Assembly (NCBI GenBank): GCA_003154555.1
Contig: PMDT01000359.1
Span: 657 to 5,763 of the forward strand
Length of the DNA: 5,107 nucleotides
Direction of reading: 5' to 3'
Source of the DNA: Spirochaetaceae bacterium
GTDB taxonomy: Bacteria > Spirochaetota > Spirochaetia > SZUA-6 > Fen-1364
Positions 1 through 4,831 of the stretch are shown here, piece after piece; position 1 is the first letter of the stretch, and the number at the start of each line of letters is the position of its first letter. The position numbers and the translations under genes are program-made. The notes below the pieces were generated by a model. It ran no database searches. It saw only the letters and a list, made by a program, of their open reading frames with translations, and was not told the origin of the DNA.

Positions 1-23
1 TTCGGGAGATACTTCTCGAGCAT
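1..23 (-). CDS. N-terminal fragment, probable AMP-forming acyl-CoA synthetase (partial)
   Basis: Only seven codons are inside the window, reading MLEKYLP from the ATG at 23-21. A Shine-Dalgarno-like GAAAGG (31-36 on the plus strand) sits 7 bases upstream of the ATG, and the start lies 16 bases after the stop of the XRE-cupin regulator, so the two are almost certainly co-transcribed. From memory, AMP-dependent synthetases (acetyl-CoA synthetase-like enzymes that activate a carboxylic acid with ATP and CoA) often begin with a similar M-(I/L)-E-K-Y-L and lie directly downstream of this kind of regulator. The start is well supported. The identity is inference from seven residues and gene order, so it may be wrong. 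Confidence 0.45.
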
Positions 24-39
24 GGGTGTGCCTTTCTTC

Positions 40-594
40 CTACAGGATCACGGCCACGAACCGTGCCGGCTTGCCGCCAATGGCTTTCATGCCGTGACCA
101 TGGCGCGAGTCGAAATAAATCGAATCCCCGGGGGAGAGGAGGACTTCGTGATTGTCCACAACGGCCATGACATTTCCTTCCAGGATATAGTTGAACTCCT
201 GGCCGGGGTGGGCGTTCATGGGCACCGGCTCGGAGTCCGGCCGCGGCTCGATGGTGATGAGGAAGGGCTGCATCTTCTTGTCGACGAAGTTGAACGCGAG
301 GCTCTGGTAGCCGTAGTCGCGGCGCCTCTCGACCTTCACCCCTCCGCCGGCACGCGTCACCGCGTACACGTGGAGGCGGGGCTCCTCTCCCGTGAGTAGC
401 GACGACATTTCGACGTGGAACTTGCCCGCCACCTGGTAGAGGAAGCTCGCCGGGATGTCTGCCTCCCCGCTCTCATACCGTCGGTACGTCTCGACAGGGA
501 TCCCGAGGTCCTGCGAACAGGTCTCCACCGACAGTTGCGCGATGTCGCGCAGGCCGCGAATGCGGTCCGCGATCTGCCTGATCTGGTCGTTCAT
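40..594 (-). CDS. XRE-family transcriptional regulator with C-terminal cupin sensor domain
   Basis: This 184-residue protein has the standard two-part layout of XRE-cupin regulators. Residues about 6-66 form a helix-turn-helix domain; the part around GIPVETYRRYESGEADIP (31-48) is the typical recognition-helix region followed by the YESGE-type turn. Residues about 108-182 form a small cupin barrel, with HPGQEFNYILEG (129-140) as motif 1 and PGDSIYFDSRHGHGM (155-169) as motif 2. His129, Glu133, His165 and His167 are candidate metal or ligand contacts. Family members bind DNA as dimers and sense a small molecule through the cupin; the ligand cannot be read from sequence. The start is fixed by GGAGGT (599-604 on the plus strand), 4 bases from the ATG. 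An 18-bp palindrome lies 36 bases upstream of the start, which suggests autoregulation. It probably controls the downstream synthetase-like gene. Length and domains are typical; no defect seen. Confidence 0.93.
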   Translation of the reverse strand: MNDQIRQIADRIRGLRDIAQLSVETCSQDLGIPVETYRRYESGEADIPASFLYQVAGKFHVEMSSLLTGEEPRLHVYAVTRAGGGVKVERRRDYGYQSLAFNFVDKKMQPFLITIEPRPDSEPVPMNAHPGQEFNYILEGNVMAVVDNHEVLLSPGDSIYFDSRHGHGMKAIGGKPARFVAVIL

Positions 595-630
595 CGTGAC
601 CTCCGGATATGCTGGAAAATGCCGCGAAAC

Positions 631-648
631 TGCACGGTGTACCGTGCA
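631..648. promoter_or_regulatory. 18-bp palindromic operator candidate upstream of the XRE-cupin gene
   Basis: TGCACGGT (631-638) and ACCGTGCA (641-648) are perfect 8-base reverse complements separated by GT, so 16 of 18 positions are symmetric. A further half-site-like ACCGTG occurs at 653-658, 12 bases from the start of the right arm. The site is between the regulator's start codon and the region where its promoter must lie, the usual place for an autoregulatory site of a dimeric helix-turn-helix protein. With a 2-base loop it would make a poor RNA hairpin, which favours a DNA-binding role. Which protein binds it is inferred from position only. Confidence 0.6.
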
Positions 649-675
649 AGCTACCGTGGCCGCAAAGAACAGGTG

Positions 676-683
676 ATTCTACA
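676..683 (-). promoter_or_regulatory. Possible -10 element for the XRE-cupin gene
   Basis: On the minus strand this reads TGTAGAAT, where TAGAAT matches five of six bases of the sigma70 -10 consensus. I see no good -35 hexamer 16-18 bases upstream. Transcription would start near 669, leaving a leader of about 75 bases with the palindrome (631-648) inside it, so a bound repressor would act as a roadblock. Weakly supported. Confidence 0.3.
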
Positions 684-704
684 ACAGGCGGGAAAAAAGA
701 ACGA

Positions 705-733
705 GCCACCCCCCCGTTACCCGGGGGAGTGGC
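705..733. terminator. Bidirectional terminator-like hairpin
   Basis: Arms 705-716 and 722-733 pair over 12 positions with a single C/A mismatch (710/728), closing a 5-base loop (717-721). The stem is almost all G-C. On the minus strand it is followed by a T-rich tract (complement of 691-704, including six consecutive T), the stronger terminator reading. On the plus strand it is followed by CC and TTTT (736-739). It may insulate the XRE-cupin promoter from transcription coming from the right. On the plus strand its 3' arm can pair instead with 801-806, so it may also be one arm of a switching leader. Confidence 0.55.
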
Positions 734-752
734 CCTTTTCAAAGGAGGTTCT

Positions 753-788
753 ATGAAGATTCATAATGTAAACAAACAACAGCAGTAA
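753..788 (+). CDS. 11-codon short ORF with near-ideal Shine-Dalgarno; possible leader peptide
   Basis: The ORF reads MKIHNVNKQQQ and ends in TAA. It is preceded by AAAGGAGGT (741-749), a perfect complement of the 16S rRNA 3' end and the strongest ribosome binding site in the window, 3-4 bases from the ATG. Only 10 of its 33 sense bases are G or C, in a window otherwise well over half GC. It ends in three glutamine codons. It sits between two hairpins (705-733 and 802-837). CCTTT (734-738) could pair with AAAGG (741-745) and partly hide the ribosome binding site. I do not recognise the peptide. It could be a leader peptide, a true micropeptide, or the surviving start of a decayed gene. The ribosome binding site makes translation plausible; function is unknown. 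Confidence 0.4.
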   Translation: MKIHNVNKQQQ

Positions 789-801
789 AGGTTACTGCGC
801 G

Positions 802-837
802 GCCACTCAACTCCGCGGGGTACCGCGGAAGGGTGGC
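802..837 (+). other. Nested hairpin downstream of the short ORF
   Basis: An inner perfect 7-base stem (TCCGCGG 812-818 with CCGCGGA 823-829, loop GGTA) lies inside an outer 5-base stem (GCCAC 802-806 with GTGGC 833-837). The following bases are ATTTG, so there is no proper U-tract and a terminator role is doubtful. The outer left arm extended by one base (GGCCAC 801-806) is also complementary to GTGGCC (729-734) of the preceding hairpin. The two hairpins and the alternative pairing exclude each other. Confidence 0.4.
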
Positions 838-850
838 ATTTGCGGCCATC

Positions 851-880
851 TTGCCTCTTTCACCCCTGCCGGGCTATACT
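851..880 (+). promoter_or_regulatory. Sigma70-type promoter for the 56-residue protein gene
   Basis: TTGCCT (851-856) and TATACT (875-880) are separated by 18 bases; the -10 matches five of six consensus bases and the -35 four of six. Transcription would begin near 887, a few bases before the AGGG ribosome binding site (887-890) and 12 bases before the ATG at 899. The position argues for the ATG at 899 over the in-frame ATG at 833, which lies upstream of this promoter. Confidence 0.55.
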
Positions 881-898
881 GCGGGCAGGGATAATCTC

Positions 899-1069
899 AT
901 GGCAGAACGCATAGGCGATTTCCTTGTGAGGACCGGGGCGATACAGCCGCCGCAAGTGGAAGCTGTCATGGCCGCCCAGAAGGCCGGTGACAAACGGACA
1001 TTCGCCGAGATCGCGATCGGCCTTGGTTTCTGCAGCAAAGCGGCGGTCGACGCCTACAAGCCCGGTTGA
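899..1069 (+). CDS. Small stand-alone MshEN-like domain protein (56 aa)
   Basis: The protein has the repeating helical pattern RIGDFLVRTGAIQPPQVEAVM followed by a second unit around FAEIAIGLGFCSKAAVDAY. This is the pattern of the MshEN/GspE N-terminal domain (IGxxLVxxGxIxxxQLxxAL), which in large ATPases such as MshE binds cyclic di-GMP. Here the domain stands alone, with no ATPase attached, and I recall similar short IGDFLV proteins from spirochaetes. I chose the ATG at 899 because AGGG lies 8 bases upstream and a good promoter lies just before it. An in-frame ATG at 833 would add 22 unrelated residues. No signal peptide or membrane segment is visible, so it is probably cytoplasmic. Ligand binding is not established, and the exact nucleotide-binding residues cannot be confirmed by eye. 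Downstream, the next ORF is in the same frame, separated only by this TGA and 16 codons. Confidence 0.7.
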   Translation: MAERIGDFLVRTGAIQPPQVEAVMAAQKAGDKRTFAEIAIGLGFCSKAAVDAYKPG

Positions 1070-1117
1070 CCCCGTCCGGAACCGCACTCTGAATATGCAC
1101 GAAAGGCAGCTATCGCA

Positions 1118-1384
1118 GTGACTCGCTCCCTCTTTTTCACCACAGACCCCGCGGGCAGTCTCGTGCTCGCAACCTCGATGGAGCACGCTATTATCGAGGT
1201 GCTGGCCATTCCCGAGGACTACGCCGACGATGCGGTCCAGCAGATCACGGAAAGCGTCCACAAGGCGGGGATTCTGGAGGTGCGCGCCCGCGCGGGAACC
1301 CGTGGAGGTCCTGTCCGCATCACGTGGGCAGCCCTCGTGGAGAAGGGCATCGCCGCGGGAGTTCTCGAGCAGATCGACAGTTGA
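1118..1384 (+). CDS. Hypothetical protein (88 aa)
   Basis: I do not recognise this family. The GTG start at 1118 is the only conventional start in the 17 codons after the previous stop; AAAGG (1102-1106) lies 11 bases upstream, a rather long spacing. The next in-frame ATG is at 1178 and has no visible ribosome binding site. The product is soluble-looking, with alternating short beta-like stretches (SLFFTT, GSLVLAT) and helices (DDAVQQITESVHKAG, WAALVEKGIAAGVLEQI), and no membrane segment or signal peptide. It probably shares a transcript with the 56-residue gene 48 bases upstream and is followed at once by an intrinsic terminator, which supports it as the last gene of that unit. Its frame is continuous with the upstream gene across the TGA at 1067-1069, so a read-through fusion cannot be excluded, although two proteins are simpler. 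Confidence 0.6.
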   Translation: MTRSLFFTTDPAGSLVLATSMEHAIIEVLAIPEDYADDAVQQITESVHKAGILEVRARAGTRGGPVRITWAALVEKGIAAGVLEQIDS

Positions 1385-1399
1385 GCGACAATAGCGTGC

Positions 1400-1429
1400 C
1401 CGCCTGACACGTGAAGGGCAGGCGGTTTT
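1400..1429 (+). terminator. Rho-independent terminator
   Basis: CCGCCTG (1400-1406) pairs perfectly with CAGGCGG (1419-1425) around a 12-base loop and is followed directly by TTTTG. It starts 15 bases after the stop of the 88-residue gene and ends the plus-strand unit. On the minus strand no T-tract follows the stem, so it would not stop transcripts of the convergent rhodanese-MBL gene; I see no clear terminator for that gene. Confidence 0.75.
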
Positions 1430-1527
1430 GCAATTGAGAAACAAGGCATGTGCCCGTCCGGTTTGAAATAAGACGCAGGTTGTTCAGTTGCCTCTCACGC
1501 ACTCACAGATACGAACGCGCGGCGCCT

Positions 1528-2697
1528 CTACCCCACGGCGCATCGATTGGAGCCTGCCTCCAGGATGGTCGGATCGACATCGGGGAAAAGCCCGGTCTGG
1601 TTGCGCGCGACAATCGCCGCGTAGTTCGCCGGGGTCGGGGGAATCCCGGCCGTGATCGTGTCGACAAACTCCTCTTCTCCAAGGCAGAGCATGCGGTTTT
1701 CGCGGCGAAGATAGTCGAGAGGCGTTCCGATCAGCAAACCATCGAAGCGGACGGGATCGGGCGTGTGGGACGGCAGCACAATCGGATTGCCGGGCATGCG
1801 TACGAGACGCTGCAAGGAGCGATGGAGCTCGTGGGCCCTCGGCGCCGCCTCAGCCGCGCCGCCTTCCAGGTCGGGCCTTCCGACACCTTTCAGGAAGAGC
1901 GTGTCTCCCGAGAACAGGACCGCCTCACCGAGCAGGTAGCAGGTGCTCTCCGTGGTATGCCCGGGTGTGCGCAGCGCGCGCAGGAGGCGGGGATTGCCGC
2001 CCAGCGGGATGACGTCACCGTCCTGAACCGTCACGTACGGGAAGGAAACTCTTTCCTGCTCGGGCAGGTAGACGGCCGCACCCAGCGCATCTGCAATCGC
2101 GCGCGACCGCGAGAGATGGTCGGCATGGACGTGGGTTTCCACCAGGGCGGCAATGCGCCAGCCCCGTCGGGCCGCGATGTTCCGATACACCTCCGGCTCG
2201 ACCGAAGCGTCGATGACTGCCGCTTCTCCGCCTGCCGCGACCATGTACGACAGGCAGCCCTTTCCCGTGCGCCGGACCTGTATCACCGTCACATTCCCGG
2301 TGAGCGGAGGAAGCTCCGCGATATTCCAGGCAAGGCTCCACGCCCGCATGCCGCCGTTGAGCGAACGCGCATCTATGCCACGCGCCCGCAACGCCTCGAC
2401 GGCCAGCAGGCTCGTCCGCCCCATGGCGCAGACCGCGACGACCGGCGCGACCGCAGACTGGCTCACCGCGTCCAGCGCGCCGGGGATGCGCGCGCGCAGG
2501 GCCTCGGAGGCGTCAATGTGCAGGCTGCCGGGGATGTGCCATTCCGCCCGCTGCGCGGCGGGCCGCACATCCACGATGGTGACCGGTATGCCGGATTCCA
2601 GCCACTGCCGGAGCGTTTCCATCTCGACGGTCGGGACAACCGGCGGCGCAGGGACCCGATCGGCGGTGACGCCGCCGGCGGCTTCGATGTCTGTCAC
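1528..2697 (-). CDS. Rhodanese / metallo-beta-lactamase fusion, probable persulfide dioxygenase (389 aa)
   Basis: Residues about 22-125 form a rhodanese domain: VDVRP (42-46), HIPGSLHID (54-62) and the catalytic loop VVAVCAMGRTS with Cys90. Residues about 135-380 form a metallo-beta-lactamase domain of the ETHE1 type: THVHADH (188-194), TPGHT (244-248), SGDTLF (263-268), GVGRPD (271-276) and His311. By analogy to ETHE1, His189, His247 and Asp265 would bind a single Fe(II), and Arg274, nine residues after the aspartate, would contact the glutathione persulfide. Such enzymes oxidise persulfide sulfur to sulfite, and the rhodanese part would move sulfur between persulfide and thiosulfate. Both active sites look intact. 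The best known bacterial fusion has the rhodanese at the C-terminus; here it is first. The start is GTG, with TAGG about 8 bases upstream. The first 25 residues are low-complexity, and Met26 is an alternative start. Other MBL hydrolase roles (glyoxalase II) are less likely given the GRPD motif. Confidence 0.9.
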   Translation of the reverse strand: MTDIEAAGGVTADRVPAPPVVPTVEMETLRQWLESGIPVTIVDVRPAAQRAEWHIPGSLHIDASEALRARIPGALDAVSQSAVAPVVAVCAMGRTSLLAVEALRARGIDARSLNGGMRAWSLAWNIAELPPLTGNVTVIQVRRTGKGCLSYMVAAGGEAAVIDASVEPEVYRNIAARRGWRIAALVETHVHADHLSRSRAIADALGAAVYLPEQERVSFPYVTVQDGDVIPLGGNPRLLRALRTPGHTTESTCYLLGEAVLFSGDTLFLKGVGRPDLEGGAAEAAPRAHELHRSLQRLVRMPGNPIVLPSHTPDPVRFDGLLIGTPLDYLRRENRMLCLGEEEFVDTITAGIPPTPANYAAIVARNQTGLFPDVDPTILEAGSNRCAVG

Positions 2698-2900
2698 AGG
2701 GAAAACCTACAGGGCCGCCGGGCGGGCGGCAAATGAAAACGAAAGGGTCAGTCCGGATATATCGTTCGCAAATCCGGTCTATGAGCGATTTCGTCCATCT
2801 CCCGCGGCAGACCCCTTGCCTGCGAAGCCTTTTTCTGCGAAATGCCCCGCCGCGCGGGTCGACACCCTTGACAGGTGACGCCGGCGGATGCAACCGGGGA

Positions 2901-2929
2901 ATGACACTGCCGACACAATTTTGTACGCT
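2901..2929 (+). promoter_or_regulatory. Weak promoter candidate for the plus-strand operon
   Basis: ATGACA (2901-2906, five of six with the -35 consensus) lies 17 bases before TACGCT (2924-2929, three of six with -10). Transcription would start near 2936, only about 7 bases before the ATG at 2943, which would make the first gene nearly leaderless and would fit its lack of a ribosome binding site. A better -35 (TTGACA at 2868-2873) has no matching -10. ACAA (2915-2918) and TTGT (2921-2924) form a short inverted repeat over the -10. The evidence is thin. Confidence 0.3.
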
Positions 2930-2942
2930 TATTCACCGAACC

Positions 2943-3464
2943 ATGCCCAGCCGCCTGCCGATGCTTCTTGGACTCATGCTGATGCTTCCCGCTTTCCTCG
3001 CCGCACAGACGGTTGCGGGAGTGGCCGGTGCCGATGCGCGCGCCGCAGATCCATTCCCGCCGGGCAAGTCCCTGCATTTCCTCGGCGGCATGATGCTGGG
3101 CCTTGCGGCGGCCGGCATCGTGGATCTTGCATCCGATCCGCAGCTCGGCGCGACGCATCCCTGGTCGCTGCCGCTCACAGCGATTGCCGCGGCGGCGGCA
3201 GGCGGCGTGGCGAAGGAGCTTCTCGATTCCACCGGCTTTGGCGATCCGCGGTTCACGGACATCCTCATCACGACGGCCGGAGGTCTCGCCGCCGCGCTTG
3301 CGGCAGGCTACGCGGAGTCCTTGTACCCTTCGTCGCCGGGCGGCCGTGCGGACGGCGCATCGTTTCTCATTTCCATGGCGCTGGGAGCCGCGATTCCCGT
3401 GACGATCGGCTTCATCGGTGAAATCAAGAAGAACCTGGACAGGCGCGCGAAGGAGCGGAAATGA
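2943..3464 (+). CDS. Predicted multi-pass membrane protein, YfiM/DUF2279-like motif (173 aa)
   Basis: The N-terminus (MPSRLPMLLGLMLMLPAFLAAQ) reads as a signal peptide, with possible cleavage near residue 20-21, or as a first membrane helix. Three further hydrophobic stretches lie at about 46-62, 76-90 with a helix continuing to KELLD, and 106-158 as two glycine/alanine-rich helices split by a polar loop (about 126-139). The motif KSLHFLGGMMLG (42-53), then GGVAKELLD (87-95), then FTDILITTAGG (104-114) resembles the H...G...KE..D...D..T..GG pattern of small YfiM-like (DUF2279) proteins, whose biochemical role is unknown. The C-terminal tail is strongly basic (KKNLDRRAKERK) and probably cytoplasmic. 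I chose the ATG at 2943 because hydrophobic N-terminal sequence begins there. The frame stays open upstream to 2733, but that part does not look like protein. No Shine-Dalgarno is visible. The stop overlaps the start of the aldolase-family gene in ATGA, implying translational coupling. Confidence 0.75.
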   Translation: MPSRLPMLLGLMLMLPAFLAAQTVAGVAGADARAADPFPPGKSLHFLGGMMLGLAAAGIVDLASDPQLGATHPWSLPLTAIAAAAAGGVAKELLDSTGFGDPRFTDILITTAGGLAAALAAGYAESLYPSSPGGRADGASFLISMALGAAIPVTIGFIGEIKKNLDRRAKERK

Positions 3465-4750
3465 AATACCCATACATGCATCCGCGGGAGCAGCTGGTCA
3501 CGATCATGCACCGTGTCTATGGATACGGCATGACCACGACATCCGGCGGCAATCTCTCGATCCTCGATGAGACCGGCGACATCTGGATCACTCCGGGCGG
3601 CATCGACAAGGGGAGCCTCGGCGAGCCGGATATCGTGCGCATGCGCGGGGACGCCGTCGTGGAGGGCACGCATCCGCCGTCGTCGGAGTATCCGTTCCAT
3701 CGCGCCATCTATGCGCGCCGCCACGACATCAAGGCCGTGCTCCATGCCCATCCGGCGGCGCTCGTCGCCTTCAGCCTCGTGCGCCGGATTCCCGACACGA
3801 GCATCATCCCGCAGGCACGCGCCGTCTGCGGCATCGTCGGCTTTGCCCCGTACGCGATCCCCGGCTCGGAGGAGCTGGGCCGCAACATCGCGGAGGCATT
3901 TGGAAAGGGCTTCGACACGGTGCTGCTGGAGAATCACGGCGTCGCAACGGGAGGTCGCGACCTGCTGGAGGCGTTCCAGCGCTTCGAGACCCTCGACTTC
4001 TGCGCGCGAACGCTCATCAATGCAACCGCGCTTGGCCCGGTGCGGAGCCTCCTGCCGGAAGAGATCGCGATGGCCGACCACGGCAAGAACCGCGACATGC
4101 CGGAGTTCGACCCCGGATTCCGCAGCTCGACGGAACGCAGCCTGCGCCGCGAGATGCGCGAGCTCGTGCACCGCGCTTACCGCCAGAAGCTCATGACGAG
4201 CACGGAGGGCACGGTCTCCGCGCGCATCGACGGTGATTCCTTCCTTATCAGCCCGTACGGGGTCGACCGCAGCTACATCGACGAATCGGACTTTGTGCTC
4301 GTCACGGCCGGCAGGCGGGAGCGCGGCGCGCTTCCCAGCCGGGCCGTCGTCCTCCACCGCGAGATCTATGCCGCAAATCCCGGCATCGGTGCGATTGCAA
4401 GCGCGCAGTCACCGGCCATCACCGCCTTCTCCGTCACCGGAACGACGCTGGACAGTGCGATCATCCCGGAGAGCTACATCGTGCTTCGGAGCATCCCCCT
4501 GATAGCCTACGGCCGACCCTTCAGCGACGAGCGGGCCCTTGCGCGGGAGATTTCCCCCCGCGCGCCGGTGGCGCTGCTGCAGAACGATGCGGTGCTTACC
4601 ACTGGCGCGACACTCACCCAGGCTTTCGACCGTCTTGAGGTTGCGGAGTTCAGCGCGCGTGCAGTACTGAACGCAATGAAGCTGGGCGCGATCGCCCATA
4701 TCGATGAGGCGGCCCTCGATGCGATCGAGGAGAAGTTCGGCCTGGTCTGA
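3461..4750 (+). CDS. Tandem class II aldolase/adducin protein with a degenerate second domain (429 aa)
   Basis: The protein contains two copies of the class II aldolase/adducin fold, residues about 8-195 and 225-412. The first copy has the full set of signatures: SGGNLS (28-33), TPGG (44-47), PSSE (73-76) with the probable catalytic Glu76, and zinc ligands in HAHP (His95, His97) and ENHG (His159). Enzymes of this fold, such as fuculose-phosphate aldolase and ribulose-phosphate 4-epimerase, act on sugar phosphates through a Zn-bound enediolate. In the second copy the same positions read TEGTVS, SPYG, PSRA, SAQS and QNDA, so Glu and all three His are lost. One copy probably catalyses and the other is structural. 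The substrate cannot be named. AGGAG (3451-3455) lies 5 bases before the ATG, and the start overlaps the previous stop by four bases. Normal single-domain members are about half this length. A short-chain dehydrogenase lies downstream, consistent with sugar or polyol metabolism. Confidence 0.9.
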   Translation: MKYPYMHPREQLVTIMHRVYGYGMTTTSGGNLSILDETGDIWITPGGIDKGSLGEPDIVRMRGDAVVEGTHPPSSEYPFHRAIYARRHDIKAVLHAHPAALVAFSLVRRIPDTSIIPQARAVCGIVGFAPYAIPGSEELGRNIAEAFGKGFDTVLLENHGVATGGRDLLEAFQRFETLDFCARTLINATALGPVRSLLPEEIAMADHGKNRDMPEFDPGFRSSTERSLRREMRELVHRAYRQKLMTSTEGTVSARIDGDSFLISPYGVDRSYIDESDFVLVTAGRRERGALPSRAVVLHREIYAANPGIGAIASAQSPAITAFSVTGTTLDSAIIPESYIVLRSIPLIAYGRPFSDERALAREISPRAPVALLQNDAVLTTGATLTQAFDRLEVAEFSARAVLNAMKLGAIAHIDEAALDAIEEKFGLV

Positions 4751-4759
4751 GATGAAGTG

Positions 4760-4831
4760 ATCGTCGCTTCGCAGTCGTCCAATCATGCGGCGGCGCGCAG
4801 ACAAAGCGCCGCCGCGCATGGAGGCGACGAT
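4760..4831 (+). promoter_or_regulatory. RNA structure covering the ribosome binding site of the small membrane protein
   Basis: An outer helix pairs 4760-4770 with 4821-4831 over 11 consecutive positions (one T/G wobble at 4768/4823). The right arm holds most of the Shine-Dalgarno (GGAGG 4820-4824) and the first two bases of the ATG at 4830. Inside it, 4787-4796 and 4806-4815 form a perfect 10-bp all-G/C hairpin with a 9-base loop. No U-tract follows, so this is not an ordinary terminator. The left arm begins 10 bases after the aldolase stop codon, so a ribosome terminating there would disturb the outer helix. That suggests translation of the small gene depends on translation of the aldolase gene. 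Confidence 0.5.

Noticed and set aside
833..898. Upstream ATG for the 56-residue protein
   Set aside because: A good promoter (851-880) lies inside the extension, and the added residues do not match the domain. The ATG at 899 has its own ribosome binding site.
1067..1105. SECIS element after the TGA at 1067
   Set aside because: I could not find a stable hairpin with a suitable loop at the right distance, and the upstream domain looks complete at this stop.
1450..2736. Long plus-strand open frame (428 codons) opposite the rhodanese-MBL gene
   Set aside because: It is antisense to a gene with clear catalytic motifs, its translation is Arg/Gly/Asp-rich with no domain pattern, and long antisense frames are expected in GC-rich coding DNA.
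2733..2942. 70-residue N-terminal extension of the membrane protein
   Set aside because: The extension is Arg/Pro-rich and not protein-like, while a signal-peptide-like sequence begins exactly at the ATG at 2943.
3308..4357. Long minus-strand open frame (349 codons) opposite the aldolase gene
   Set aside because: It overlaps the well-supported aldolase-family gene, its composition is a mirror of the sense codons, and it has no recognisable domain.
4787..4815. Intrinsic terminator after the aldolase gene
   Set aside because: The 10-bp G/C stem is perfect, but it is followed by GCATGGAGG with no U-tract, and the operon appears to continue.
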